Assembly (NCBI RefSeq): GCF_921293095.1
Contig: NC_060248.1
Coordinates: 136,164,972 to 136,228,971 of the forward strand
From: Ischnura elegans
Taxonomy: Eukaryota > Arthropoda > Insecta > Odonata > Coenagrionidae
DNA: 64,000 nucleotides
Direction of reading: 5' to 3'
Positions 10,548 through 22,601 of the stretch are shown here, piece by piece. The notes under the pieces are model-generated. The model saw only the letters and a list, made by a program, of their open reading frames with translations. It was not told where the DNA came from and did no database searches. The number at the start of each line of letters is the position of its first letter. Position 1 is the stretch's first letter. The position numbers and the translations under genes were made by a program.

Positions 10548-13500
10548 GAGTTTTCGCACAAATGTTTGACCTCAACAAAAAACAACAACTGTACTCTCCT
10601 CTAATACTGACGTCAGATTGTACTACAACTTATGAGTTTGTCTGTCATCTTCGTAAAAGCACCGGATATTCGAGCATCAAATATATATAACGTAGCGATG
10701 CCATTATCACCCAAAAATAATTGTACATTACAGAACTCCACTCAAACTTTTACGAAGCACAACTACTTTTTAGCGATAATAATATAATTTCACACATTAT
10801 CGGCCGATACAATCAATAAACTTTTATTTTACAGTGACATATTTCAGATTCATTTTAATATTTCTTCGAGTGATGGGAGCCGAGTTGTGCCATTAATAAC
10901 GCATTGTGCATTAGGCGCTGGGCAAGTGAATAAAATGCTGTCAAACTTTACTAGGGTGTATTTGCCTACATATATCATGGGGAAATGCCACAAGCAGCGA
11001 CGGAGACTCCTCAATATTTACTCACATTCCAAGATTCCAGCCACAATGAAATTCATTGATTTTTTCCAAGCTAAACCGGTTTTCTAGTAACGTGAACACC
11101 TTAAACACTACCTTTGTATTGATCACCTCAATAAATAACAAATGAGAATCCTTTCCTTTGTCAACCACTCATTCAGCGCTCGAAACACGCACAAGAAATG
11201 GTTGCCTAGGCAGCACGACTTCTCATTCGTAGCTATATTTCAACTAAATACACCCCTCAACCAAGGAGTTTGTCTTGTGATATTTACATGATATTTACAC
11301 GCGCCATAAGTTCGGATGGTTAAGCGACCTCATGAAACGTGAACTTGAAAAATTCGATTTGAATCATTCGTCATCATAATTTCGTAATTTTTTGTCGTGA
11401 ATACAATAATATTTTAAGATTACCACGCCATCTCCACAACCTATCAGTTAATTATGTCGCATGAGGTTTCCGATCAGAAGGCACCAATTATTCTCACGAG
11501 GAACGTGAGAGAGAATTCCTCATTTAGATGTAGTAACTGGCGGCCAATGAGGGAACATATTTTCAAGGCGACGCGTGCCTTCCTCAGAGACCATGGCATT
11601 TTCGCCTACTGGACGAAAACGGCAAAGGCGCGCGTGTTCACCTTAAACGGCGGCACTATCTCCGTCTAATACACCGGATCATTGGAGATTATGGCCTGGC
11701 CTTGGGCGCACCCAAATGGATGCTTTTTCTCACCTTCGCACGGAGCGAATCGTGGTTGCATAACCATCTGCCTCTCTCTCTCGCGATGATAGAATTGGGT
11801 GAGGCTAGGCGCAGGGCGATTCCCGAAGGGTCACTCATCACATTCGCATCACCCAATGCCATTTTCCCCACGCCCACTTGCAGCCCAGCGCCTCTGGTGG
11901 TGAGCGAGTAAAGCTAAAGTACAGCAATCTACCGTATGTTAATTTGGGATGTATCAAGTCAAACATTTTGGACCTTTCCAAAGTTAGATATTCGCAGGCT
12001 ATGTTACAAAGTAGATTCCCCGATTAATTTTGACGATCTGGATCAGTGGATGGACAATTTTTCAACGGCCGAACGAAATTTCGTGCCTGAGGCGTTCGTC
12101 ATGTTTCGAAAGAGTGAGAACCATCTGCTTCAAGCATTTGCTTAAAATATTGGTTCTTACATTTTATAAATATGCTGGAGCACATTATTAATCAATTAAC
12201 TCATTAAATCAAAGCATTTTCCTGTAGTTACCCACGTTCGCCTAGTGGAGCGCTTCCAGGGGCGGACCGATCAGGGCCGGAGGTTGTACATTTAGATTAC
12301 CCCTGTTATTCATTCGTGCTGACCATCCCAAGGGCCTTGTTCTTGAGTGTTGCCTAAAGTCAAGAAAACAATTCCGATTTCCGCAGCACTTACATTAGTC
12401 TCAAGAAAAGTTGTCTCCTTGGGAGAGTAGGTCTTGAAAGAGTGTTTGCTATTAAGGTAGACAAAGATAAAATGATTGAGACGTTTGCTCTGATGACACA
12501 AGAGACTGGCACTTTGATCTGTGAATCGACTCGCTTTCATAAATGTCCTCGCCCGCCACCCTTCTTGGGTGCGATTGGGGCCCTTGGGGGCTTTTTGGGG
12601 CCCTTGGGAGCAGCTGCAGCACAAGAGGGGCCCTGGTCTTGAAACTGCGATAAAAATAATGGTGAGCCTAGTTTCTGCTCACACAAACAGAAGACTGCCC
12701 CCACAGCACAAACACTTGCGCACAATATTATTCCACTGTCAACTGGCTGGTTAGGGTGAACTGGTTCACCGGAACAGCTGAAACGCGCAACAATTAATGC
12801 GTGAACTTATTGGGCGAAGCTGGAAGCGTTAGAGAGTGCCTCCTATATTCCATCTCACCCATCGCCGCGGATTAAATATTTTCATATGAATGCATTGTCA
12901 GATTACCCTAAAAATGAAAGGACCAAATGAACTCACAAGTGGGCTTGAACTTGCAAAAAAATGAAAAAGCGAAGAAACAAAAATGCAACATTTTCCAAGT
13001 GTAAAAGGAAATGAACGGAGGAACGTGAGATAAACCTAAGAATACTGTCTTTCATCCATATTGAGGAAAACCCCACTGCAGGAAAACGCCCCGCGTAGGA
13101 AAGGGGAGTGAAAAATATGTGAAAACGAACTGAGAAAGAGCAAGCACAGAAATGGACATATGCACATACAAGTGCACTTCAACGCACAACACGAAGACAC
13201 TAAATATAACCATTAAGCCATCGGATGAGACGTATATAACCAGAATGACACTCGCGGACGCCAATCGTCGCCATTCCAGCCAAGAGTCACGCTAACAGCC
13301 CTCAGGAGATATCGGAACCATTCACTACAATTTATATACATATGTAAGACTTCTGTTTTTAAACTCCAAATATCGCATAGCTTGCGTTCGAGAAAGACGT
13401 ATTTTTACGAATAGCAACTCAAAACCTGACTTGGCCTTGACCCGTGGAAGGGATCGAATCGGGACCAAATTGAACCAAGTTAGATGCAAATATATGCAGT

Positions 13501-14042
13501 AACAACGTAAGTACGAGTTCTTTTCCTCAAGGTAGAGAGGAGGCTCAAACTTCATTTTTGTAAAAGAGATTACATCGTGTTCCAGTCTTCGAAATGCAAT
13601 CTTTCTCTCGGAGGGATCAATTCGATCCCTGCGGCAGGTCAAAGTGAATTTCAGGAGAGACAAAAAACCTAGGAAAACCCAGGTATAGCACATATATCTT
13701 TTTTTTAGATTATTGTTTAATATGGCTGGGCATTAGAGACTTGTATATAATAATGTAGTAAGTAAAGTATTTTAAGAGAGTTGGATAGAGATTTTTTGTA
13801 TTAAGGATATGTTCTTTTCTGCCTTGAGTAAGAATTTTTAGGATATTTCATGGTGAACAATCAGTATACAAACAAATTATTTTGTAAAAATTTACTTGAT
13901 TGAAGAAAAACATTGTTTGATTACATTATTTCAGTTTTCATATTATTTGGATGCTGTTATGGTTCGCCATGAAAGAATCAGGTACCAAAAGTTCAATTTC
14001 AATTCTGGTATATGTCTTGGTTTTATTGAGATATTAAATTGT
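10548..14042. other. Long stretch without supported gene
   Basis: About 3.5 kb of mostly AT-rich DNA. A GC-rich patch at 12550-12640 has ggggcccttggg twice, 20 bp apart. Open frames (for example 13325-13693 minus) show no motif I recognise. Confidence 0.4.
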
Positions 14043-14200
14043 TTATTTTAATTTGAAGTACCGTTGAATAGGCTTCTTTGGTATTAGCCCAGATCGTCTC
14101 TTTTGCGCTCTGAAATAATCCATTGCCAAGCCGGCGATGTTCATGTTAGCCTCCACCGCGCGGCGCTTCTCGGATGAAAAACCCATTCTTTGCATTTTAA
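14043..14200 (-). CDS. Possible 3'-terminal coding exon ending in a YFK tail
   Basis: The minus-strand frame ends in a basic tail (KKPIQRYFKLK) followed within about 20 bp by an AATAAA at 14023-14028, which looks like a natural transcript end. Aromatic YFK or FFK tails of this kind occur in PCNA-binding (PIP-like) C termini of several DNA transposases and repair proteins. That parallel is from general knowledge. No upstream exon is identified and the region's start is uncertain. It may be a transposon relic. Confidence 0.25.
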
Positions 14201-15411
14201 TATGGAAAAAGTCCTTTTTTGTTTTGTTTTTGAGTATTTTAATCCTTGTGATTTTGTTTATTATGTACCAGTTCAACAATGTGCTCACTTTTTAAGCCCC
14301 CTACAGTTAATACCTTCATGATATATATTAGTTGTACATTCCTTCGTTGCACACCAAAGACGTTAACAGTAAGCTGTCTGAGGTAATGTGTATTGGACTG
14401 GAATACAAGGGTTACAGGATGCAACTTAGGTACATTGGATGGTTGTTTTGGATGTTAGTTCACGCGTCTGCCATGGCTAGCAGTGTGGCGGCTGTTTACC
14501 GCGGAAAGGGAACTTAAAGAAAAAAAAGAAGAAAAATCGACCAACTTGGACATGATGCCTTTCTGCAACTCTGAACTATGTAACGATAAAAAAAGTTACA
14601 AAATTCATGGACTCTTGGACACGCCGCTTTCAAATGTCATTCATTTCAAAACGAAAACGGATCAATTTGATCCCTCTGCCTGTTTCAGTATTAAGAAATT
14701 AAATGTGGCTTCGAAGGTTGACTTTTTTATCGAAAAATGGGATCTATAATATCAATTTCAAATACTGTACAGGGAATAGCGCATGGTGTGTCGCTCATTT
14801 TTCATTATTCATACCGGACAGAGAGCGTCATAGTATTGATTTCGTAGTAGGTATCAATCGATGTCTACGATGCTATTTCAATTTCTTTCCTTTCCAAACA
14901 TTCTGACTCTGTTTCGTGGAGCATTTTTTTCATTACGTTCTTGAATACTTCACTTTCCCTTCCTTTTCTATTAGCCAATAGCATCTATCTCTAACAAATT
15001 CCTCCTTTACGAATACCGACCGTACTGCACTAAAGAATGGTGTTTTTCGCGTAAAAAAATATCCGTCAGAGTTTATTTCGTAAAAAAAATGAGAATAGGT
15101 AATCAAGATTGACGTTGCAAAGTTCGTGAGCTGAAATAGTGCCGATTAAGTTCATGATTTCGTTTTTAAAAATACAAATCCGCGTACGTACGCAGAATGT
15201 GCTCCACTGCTTCGGACTACATTGTTTTGGTCGAGACTCCATGGGACGGACCTATACCTCGGCATGAAGCGATATCGCCAGAGAAACCTTAAAGAGTAAA
15301 TCGCTTCCTAGAGGGTACCCTAATAACCAACCTCAGCACCTCCAGCACTTTTCGAATGTAAACATTTCAGTTTGGAATTATGCATTTTAAAGAGCCTTTT
15401 TGTATTAATGA
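14201..15411. other. No gene seen
   Basis: AT-rich DNA between the possible YFK exon and the mariner. Frames at 14483-14749 (plus) are open but unrecognised. Confidence 0.4.
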
Positions 15412-15413
15412 TA

Positions 15414-15444
15414 CGAGGGTGGTTTGAAAAGTCCGTGACCTTTT
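15414..15444. repeat. mariner left terminal inverted repeat
   Basis: It starts cgagggtggtttgaaaag, next to a TA dinucleotide, and pairs with 19934-19964. This is the transposase C-terminal side, because transposase is on the minus strand. Confidence 0.85.
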
Positions 15445-15589
15445 GGATGTAATATATTTTTTCGGCAATAAATTTTTATTTCTCTACGTTGACTCCTTTT
15501 AGCTCGATACAGTTAGTCTCACGTTTCTCCAAATATTTTATTCTATCTAAATATTTCTATCAAGACCCTCAAAATAAGCGTTCGTTTAA

Positions 15590-15602
15590 GTGATAACCTC
15601 TT
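15590..15602. repeat. LINE target-site duplication, left copy
   Basis: The 13-bp gtgataacctctt is repeated exactly at 18867-18879, on either side of the LINE. It marks the insertion site inside the mariner transposase gene. Confidence 0.9.
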
Positions 15603-15622
15603 ACTTACTTACTTCCTTGGCA

Positions 15623-16150
15623 CTACAGCCCGGTATGGGCTTTGGCCTCCCTCAAGACGCCTGTCCATTCTCTCCTGTTCTGCACTTTCTCCCACCATCT
15701 GACAATCCTCATAGCCTTTATGTCTTCTTCCACATCCTGCATCCATCTTTTCCTCGGCCTTCCTCTTTTTCTCTCTCCATCCATATTTCCATGTAGAATC
15801 TTCTTAGGCATCCTTTCTTCACTCATTCTTTTTACATGACCTAGCCAAGCTAGCCGTTGGGTCTTCACAAACCTCACTATGTCTTCGCCTCGGATAATAT
15901 TTTCTATTTCCTTGTTTGTTCTTATCCTCCAAGTTACCCCATCTGTCACGGGACCATATATCTTTCGCAAAACCTTCCGTTCAAATATCTGTAGAGCTTG
16001 CTCGTTTACTGCGGAGATGCTCCACGTTTCTGCTCCATATGTCACGACCGGTCTGATAAGTGTCTTATAGATCTTGAATTTCATCTCCTTAGATAGAAGA
16101 GTAGACTTCAGGAGCTTAATATTAGCAAAGTGAGCCCTATGTCCAGCCAT
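15623..16150 (-). pseudogene. LINE C-terminal segment after nonsense codon
   Basis: This 175-codon frame continues directly, in the same reading frame, from the segment ending at 16157; only a TAG (16157-16159) separates them. It contains the thumb and tail region typical of these LINE proteins: VVTYGAETWSI, FERKVLRKIYG, WLGHVKRM and GRPRKRW. The function of this tail is poorly known. It probably helps in RNA or DNA binding. Confidence 0.85.
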
Positions 16151-16156
16151 TATCCT

Positions 16157-16762
16157 CTAGTTGATCTCTTCTGTCATTGCGTTCTTACAGTTTAAATTAG
16201 TACCGAGGTAGCTGAAATATTTTACATTTTCAAAGTTGTACTGCCCAAATGTAACGTTATGAGTCCATCTTCTGTCTTCCGTGGTCGACATTCTCATGTA
16301 TTTCGTTTTTCTCTCATTGATTCTGAGCCCTATATTCTTACTCTTCTGTTCTAAGATTTTGAATATTTCTTTCAGAGAATCCATATTCCGTGCCATTAGA
16401 ACTATATCGTCGGCATAGGCACATGCCTGAGTAGATTTATGCACAATTGTCCCCTCTAACCCCAGTTCTTTCATGGCTTCATGTAGACACAGATTAAATA
16501 TTACTGCTGATAGAGAATCTCCTTGTCTTACTCCAGTTGTTATCTTAAAGGCTTCACTAGTCTTGCCCCCGATATAGGCCTTAGCTTGAGATCCTTCCAT
16601 AGTCATATTTACCAACTTAATTAGTTTTTTTGGTATTCCAAATCCCTCCAATGCCTTCAACATTTTTCTTCTATTGACACTATCAAAAGCTTGCTGGAAA
16701 TCAATGAAAAGCATATGTAGGTCAATGTTGTACTCATAACATTTCTCCATGCATTGTCTCAT
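16157..16762 (-). pseudogene. LINE reverse transcriptase palm segment
   Basis: This 201-codon frame holds the catalytic core. Motif A is LFIDFQQAFDSVN, the template-grip motif is GVRQGDSLS, and the active site is YADDIVLMA. It copies element RNA at a nicked chromosomal site. The true frame extends further upstream (to about 16880), where Q-rich RR and FRPGRGTTDQI can be read before a frameshift joins it to the endonuclease frame. It ends at a single TAG. Confidence 0.9.
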
Positions 16763-16874
16763 TACAAAGATTTGGTCGGTTGTTCCTCTTCCCGGCCTGA
16801 AGCCACATTGGTATTCACCAAGGATTACTTCAGCATACGTGTTAAGTCTCCTCTGCAGTATACAAGAAAGTATC

Positions 16875-18560
16875 TTATAAGTGAGTATCTAGTATAAGTG
16901 ATATCTCATTTAGTAATGTGATTCCCCTATAGTTGCTGCATTGCAATTTATCTCCCTTCTTGAATATAGGGCAAATTAAACCAATCTTCCATTTCTCATG
17001 CATCTCTTCTTTCTCCCATATTTCACATATCAGTATATGCAGGTTCTTTGTTAAATTTTTTCCCCTATACTTGATTAACTCCGGTACAATTTGATCTTCC
17101 CCTGGAGCTCTCCCATTCCGCTGCCGTTTTAACGACTCCTCCACATCCTCAATTGATGGCCTACTAATATTGGTGTCCACCCTCATGTCCAACATTTCTC
17201 CAACCTCCTCATCTTCCTCATCTATCTCATTGACATTCAGCAATTCCTTAAAGTGCTCGGCCCATCTTCCCATTACTTCTTCCTCTGTTCCAACCAACCT
17301 CCCATTCTTATCCTTACATGCGTTTGTTCTTGGTTGAAATTTATTCGTCATCCGTTTGATTGCCTGGTATAACTTTCTACTTTCATTTTGTGTGTTCAGT
17401 TCCTCAATCTTTTCCACAAACCCTTTTAAGTACTGTTTTTTCTTTTTTCGTAGTATTTTATTTGCTTGTCTTCTGTTTTCTTTATATCTTTCAACATTTT
17501 GTCTTGTCTCTTTCTGGATGGTGTTCCTTCGATCTATATTCTTCCTTTCTATAGCTTTTCTGCACTCATTATCAAACCATTCTTCATTCCTTGTTCTCTT
17601 TCTTTCTCCTGTGGTCTCCTTTGCAGCCTCTTCCATAGCCTTCTTTATATTAAGCCATTTTCTCTCTACCGAGTCATTTACACTCAGGTTCTCTGCTCCT
17701 TCTTCTAGTTTCTTACCCAGAATTTCCTGATATTGGGCTACAGCTGCTGGTTGTCTGAACTTTTCCACTCTCCAATGTATCCTCTTGGGTCCTTTAATAT
17801 GTCCCACATTCGCAATTCTTTCCCTGAGCTTGGCCTTTACCAAATAATGGTCTGAATCACAGTTTGGGCCTCTTGCAGACCTTATGTCAATGACTGAAGA
17901 TGCACGTCTTCTGGAAACCAGAACGTGATCAATTTGGTTGACTACTCCTGTACCTGTCATTTTCCATGTTCTCTTATGAATATCTTTGTGAGCAAAACAG
18001 GTACTTTTGATTATTAGCCCTTTAGCTTCTGCCAGCTGGCTTAGCATCATTCCGTTTCCATTTGTTTCAGTATGTAAAGAGTGTTTTCCAGCTACATGCT
18101 GCAAGAAGTCCTCTCTTCCTATTTTTGCATTGAAATCTCCTAGGAGAATCAACATGTCATATTTAGGTATCTTGCTGCATTCTCTGTCCAGTTGATCATA
18201 GAAGGCATTCTTCTCATCATCATTAGCATTTTCTGTGGGTGCATAAGCTGATATGATAGATAAGTTTCTAAAACGTCCTTTGAGCCTTATCTTACACATT
18301 CTATCCCCCAGAGGTTCATACCCTAAGCAGCTTTGCTTCATTTTGTTATTAAGGATAAACCCTGTTCCACATTGTCCAGTTCTCAGTTTAGGCCCACTAT
18401 AGAACATTGAGTAGTCCTTTTTATCCACTCTTCCATTTCCGTTCCATCTTATTTCTTGTAACGCCACTACATCTATCCCATATTTCAATACTTCTTCAGC
18501 GATCTCTGCCATTTTTCCAGCCTTCAACACGGTCCTTACATTCCATGTAGCTAAGGTCAA
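16875..18560 (-). pseudogene. LINE endonuclease and N-terminal reverse transcriptase
   Basis: This is a 561-codon frame. The first 240 or so residues are an APE-type endonuclease: LATWNVRT near the N terminus, catalytic glutamate in LQEIRWNG, GDFNAKIG, and a terminal SDHYLV. A lysine/arginine-rich linker follows, then the reverse transcriptase fingers (GRAPGEDQIVPELIKY and FKKGDKLQCSNYRGI). The frame runs out at a 19-bp or so partial duplication near 16882-16910, which shifts frame just after NYRGITLLNEIS. The start at 18560 is chosen because it sits immediately before the conserved TWNVRT. Confidence 0.9.
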
Positions 18561-18866
18561 TGTTGTATTCCGTTTTCGAGTTCCTGATCGTTTGCCAGTG
18601 TCATTATCCTTAAATCCGTCCGTATTCCGAGGCTTCTTTATGGGTTTCGTAACAGAACATTTTTTTACGGTGTGGGATTGTTAGCCCCACGCCCAACCCC
18701 CAACCTGGAGGACCAGGGTATCTCTTTTTGTCGGGCCTATCCCCATTGACCTGTCCGGCTTGGGTGGCCCTGCCAGGAGCTTTTGCTCCCGCCGGCATAG
18801 CTCTCAGGTTCACTTAGGCACGCAAGCCCCCTCATCACGACAAGATAGAGATACCAGCGAGGGGGT
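18561..18866 (-). other. LINE 5' leader
   Basis: GC-richer than the flanks, this lies between the left-reading protein and the 5' end of the element. It includes gccggcgggagcaaaagctc and several polypyrimidine blocks. No frame of its own is evident. The 5' end is defined by the right target duplication at 18867. Confidence 0.7.
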
Positions 18867-18879
18867 GTGATAACCTCTT
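18867..18879. repeat. LINE target-site duplication, right copy
   Basis: An exact copy of the 13-bp word at 15590-15602. It belongs to the mariner transposase sequence on this side. Confidence 0.9.
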
Positions 18880-19519
18880 GGTTCGACCCAAATCACTAAC
18901 CGTTTAGCCATTTCTTCATATTTTGAAATAGAAAGTAGTCACAAGAGGCTAAATCTGTAGAATATGCAGGATGGAGTAGGCGATCGGAGCCTAATTTACC
19001 AATTTTAGCCATGATGATTACACCCCCGTCACCCTTGCTTTGTCTTGATAAAACAGAACATTTTTCCTCTTCATTTACAGTCGTTTTTTTTCAAATTGAT
19101 ATCTAATCTGCCCAAAAACTCCGAATAATATTCTCCGGTGGTCGTTTAACACTTTTCAAGGTATCCAATTATAAATACATCGCGTGCATCTAATAAAACT
19201 GTGGCCATGACTTTGTTGGCAGAGTGACCACCTTAGCCTCCTTTGGTAAACGTTTACGTACCCAAGCCAATGGTATTGATTGATATTTGACTTCTGCTGT
19301 GTGTTGAGATGGATTCATGTTTCATCCACGGTTACGAACCAGCGCAAAAACTCGCTCGGATTGCAACTTGACATTGCCAAATACTTCTTTGAAGTGGCCA
19401 TGCGGTTTTTCTTATGCTCGAGCGTGAGCAATTGCGGCACCCATCACGCGGATAGCTTTTTCATGTCCAAATATTCATATAAAATGTGATGCACCTGCTC
19501 ATTTGAGATGCGTACTTCA

Positions 19520-19774
19520 TCAGTTATCTCGCACGTACATTCTTTGATCACCCAATATCATTTCATGGATTTTGTCCACGATTTCTAGCGTGACGACCTC
19601 TTTCGGGCGTCGTGAACGTTGGATGTCACTTGAGCTGGTAGGACCACAACGGAATTCAGTGAACCACTTCTTCACTATTGAAATTGACGCTGCAGAGTTT
19701 CCTTTGGATATAAAAAGTCTTTCTTTGGTTTCAGTGACAGTTTTATCGCGTAAAAAATACTGTTTAGCTAGCAC
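19520..19774 (-). pseudogene. mariner transposase N-terminal frame
   Basis: This 84-codon frame covers the paired DNA-binding helices of a mariner transposase. VKKWFTEFRCG and the SRRPKEV region correspond to the family's second helix-turn-helix and GRP linker. Decay begins at its C terminus, and the catalytic domain continues in other frames to about 18880. It would have bound the terminal repeats at 15414 and 19934. Confidence 0.8.
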
Positions 19775-19933
19775 GCGAAATTCACTTTTTTCCGTTTTTG
19801 TTAAAAGTCACAAGGTTGTTTGCTTTCAATGGCATACTAAACGACGGAACTCGCTAAACATTTCACAGGTGTTTACTAATTGATAAATACTAACGGGAGT
19901 GTTGTTGTTTTTTATTAAATATATGGTAAATTC

Positions 19934-19964
19934 AAAAAGTCACGGGCTTATCAAACGAACCTCG
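19934..19964. repeat. mariner right terminal inverted repeat
   Basis: Read on the minus strand it starts cgaggttcgtttgataag, next to TA, and pairs with 15414-15444. It is on the transposase 5' side. Confidence 0.85.
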
Positions 19965-19966
19965 TA

Positions 19967-22170
19967 GCATAATTTCCATTCATAAATTTAAAAAAAGCCC
20001 GTTCGAGGAATACATGTAAATTTGAATTGCATCAATATTATAATTTTTTGGGAACTTTAAAACCAACATGCAGCCAAATACGAACAATGAAAGGTAACTT
20101 TTCATAAATCAAGCAAAACAAATAGAGTAAAAGTAAATTGTGCATATTAAATTCTCGAAATGAAATGTTTACGATAATAGAGTATCTAGTAATTATGAAA
20201 CGAGAAGAGATTGGGATAATGTGTAATAACTAAAGATGAGGTAAAATCGTAGTTGCGAACAAACCAAAAATTGAACGAAGAGAAACATTGATAAAATTTG
20301 ATGAAATGATAGTTAAGCAAATAAAAATTGACGAAATAATTCATTAATTAAAAGAAAAAGTATTAAAAGCGATTGCAAATTAACTCACATAGAAATAAAA
20401 CAAATCCTAAATTACCGAAAAACATAGTTTTAGTGCTCATCGAGGGAAAAGAGGAACCTGATCTCTTGAGGTTTGTTCCCATTTTAAAAGTATTTTTCGG
20501 TGCGCGGGGCTGTCGTCGATGTATTTCCATAAACACGCGGCGCGGGAATGGAAAGCCTTCAGCAGGAACGCAAGCGGCAAGGGTGACGGCAAATGACGGG
20601 AAGGCGAGAGGGTCGACCTTGCCCCGCCTTCGTGCTCGAAGCAGCTCGAAAGACGCATGAGGAAGAGATTAATTATTACGAGCGACCCTGGCGAAGTCAA
20701 AAGCGAACCTTATAAGGAAGTCCCTCTCAAGAGAGAGAGAGAGAGCGACGCGTCATATTCATACGCGACACACGCATTCGCCCCTGACCCACTGCCCACC
20801 AACACGCTCTTTCTTTTTCCACACATTCCGTTCGCGGTGGATTTCCTTCGCAGCGATCATGAAAACACTCGCATGGGCGCAAATATATGGCCACAATTCC
20901 CGTCGGTGACTAATTTCATTTCCCATCTGGTACAGTCCTGGCTGGAGGAAACTGTAAACACGCTCATTACGAACAGCATGCCGGGATTGCGATCCAAGAA
21001 TGCCAAGTGCATGCCTCTCCCATGCCCTTCTGCGCTTAGTTTTCACCTCCTTCCAAACATGCGTTTGTTAATATGTAATTGTGAAAAGAAAAAATAATCA
21101 CTGAATAATATGCATAGGTACTAATTAATGATACGAAAAAAATTACAAAAGAGAAATACACCAATTTGGAGTGGGAAAAAAGAGAAAATGTCGATAAAAT
21201 CAAAAGAAAAAACATAATAATTATTATTTTTAATATGATAAAAATGTCGATAAATATGATTTATTGTACGATAAATATAATTATGTTTTGTGAAGAAATA
21301 ATTTTTCTCAATAAGTCAACATACTACGTAGATTTCCTTAGTTTACACCAACCGCTCTAGACAACGACAACGCAAACAAATGCACCACTTCTTCTTAACT
21401 GGCTGGATGCAGTGGCCACCGGCACAACAGCCGCGCCCGCGCTCATCCGACGTGTCGCTCAACTGGACACAAATTTCATTCGCTTATGTCTCCGAGCTGT
21501 CACTGCCAATGACTTTTAGGCTCAAAGTTCACTCCTCAAACGGCAAATGATGTTCCACACAAACACTCGCACGACAAAATGACACGGGGCTCATACACTT
21601 CTCAAGTTTCAAAATTTCCAGACTTTTAAATAACTAATCCTGAAGTGTCACTGGCTTTTCACGAGTATATTTTTGGAACACCAAACCAAGTATTCCATGC
21701 CAGAACGAAACGGGTCTTTAGTTCGGGACATAATTCAACCTCTTTCCATTCGATTACAGAAATATGCTCGTAAGCATAGCCTATTAATTACCGCGCTCAG
21801 TAATTTATTTGCAGTATTTAAACTAATTTAAATGCTTCAGAGGTTTTCATAGTATTTCACGTTAGTTTAACAAATGCACGTGCGCCACAATGTTGCGCAG
21901 CATGGGAGAAAAAATTTCTCAATTATTTCCGTTTTAACAAGGTTTGCACTATCGCAAAACCACAACAAAAAATCTACCTCTTTGAAGGCATTTCATTGTA
22001 ACAACAACGTGGGCCCACGTTGTAGAATTTTGTCAGTTAACAACTGACGGCGTGACTGCGTAAAAAAATTGAAATCCAGCGAATTAAGTAGGTAAAGGTT
22101 ATTAACGTTTTCATGAGCTGAAACTAAAACTAGACCGAACTGTCTGTGAAATTTAAAGAATGTAGGATTC
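19967..22170. other. Noncoding DNA with a GC-rich patch
   Basis: No gene is supported. A GC-richer, CpG-containing patch spans about 20440-20780 and includes a (GA)n microsatellite at 20730-20745. The remainder is AT-rich. Confidence 0.4.
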
Positions 22171-22443
22171 ATGTCACATTATTATAATACAGACTCAATG
22201 CGGCTTGAACGTGTCCAAAATAAATTTCTCAAATGTAATGACTACAAATTAGGAATCTCAATGTCTGATTGCAACACTTCATATCATCTATCCCTTTTAA
22301 ACTTAAAACCTTTACACGATAGACGATCTTCCAACTATTTCCTACTCCTCTACAAAATCTACAATAGGGTGGTTTCCTATTATTTTTTATTGCCTAAATC
22401 GAAAGATTATTTACTCCTGGAGTACGTATTTCACGCTCTTTGA
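22171..22443 (+). pseudogene. CR1/Jockey-like LINE C-terminal relic
   Basis: The 90-codon frame resembles the end of CR1/Jockey-type reverse transcriptase proteins. LERVQNKFLKC matches the conserved 'xxVQxxFxR' helix, and LSLLNLKPLHDRR matches the 'L..L.LxxLxxRR' segment, followed by LLYKIYN. No catalytic motifs are present upstream, so this is a truncated scrap. Confidence 0.75.
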
Positions 22444-22601
22444 TTTTCGAATTACGATTTCTATTTTTCGCGATTAAACGAAAAGTGAAAATTTCCAAGC
22501 GCGCGATAACGCGACGGCTACGCAGGAATGATGGGAAAAGTCTGTGTGACATATTTCTGGTTCTCGCTGCCGCCCTGTGAGGTGACCTTGAGGCGAGGCT
22601 T

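Larger units (their letters stand above)
15603..18866 (-). mobile_element. Nearly full-length RTE-like LINE inside mariner
   Basis: This is a 3264-bp insertion flanked by 13-bp duplications. It carries apurinic endonuclease and reverse transcriptase domains on the minus strand. The 3' end (left) finishes in a short tandem tail, (TAAG/GTAA)n on the coding strand, rather than poly(A). Tandem tails and a length of about 3.2 kb are usual for the RTE clade. A roughly 300-bp leader (18561-18866) precedes the first frame. One frameshift and one nonsense codon break the protein, so it is no longer autonomous. Clade assignment rests on overall layout; a tree would settle it. Confidence 0.85.
15412..19966 (-). 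mobile_element. mariner-type DNA transposon, split by a LINE
   Basis: Terminal inverted repeats lie at 15414-15444 and 19934-19964 (about 26 of 31 matching, starting CGAGG), each bounded by TA as expected for Tc1/mariner. Removing the inserted LINE leaves about 1.27 kb, the usual mariner length. The minus-strand transposase is broken but readable: an N-terminal helix-turn-helix frame at 19520-19774, a DETWIH-like catalytic block near 19315-19325 (VDETWIHLN), and a YSTDLASCDYFLF block just right of the LINE. The element is certainly inactive. Confidence 0.9.

Noticed and set aside
12264..12643. Possible hAT element with CAGGGCC at 12272 and GGCCCTG ending at 12635
   Set aside because: The similarity of the ends stops after 7 bp and the flanking 8-mers (ggaccgat and gtcttgaa) do not match, so I do not list it as an element.
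13430..13475. B-box-like word (gattcgatccc on the minus strand)
   Set aside because: No A box at a suitable distance and no matching tail, so I could not call it tRNA-derived.
17356..17730. 124-codon plus-strand frame in the LINE
   Set aside because: It is the complement of the Lys/Arg-rich linker of the LINE protein; its Phe/Ser-rich composition is a mirror effect.
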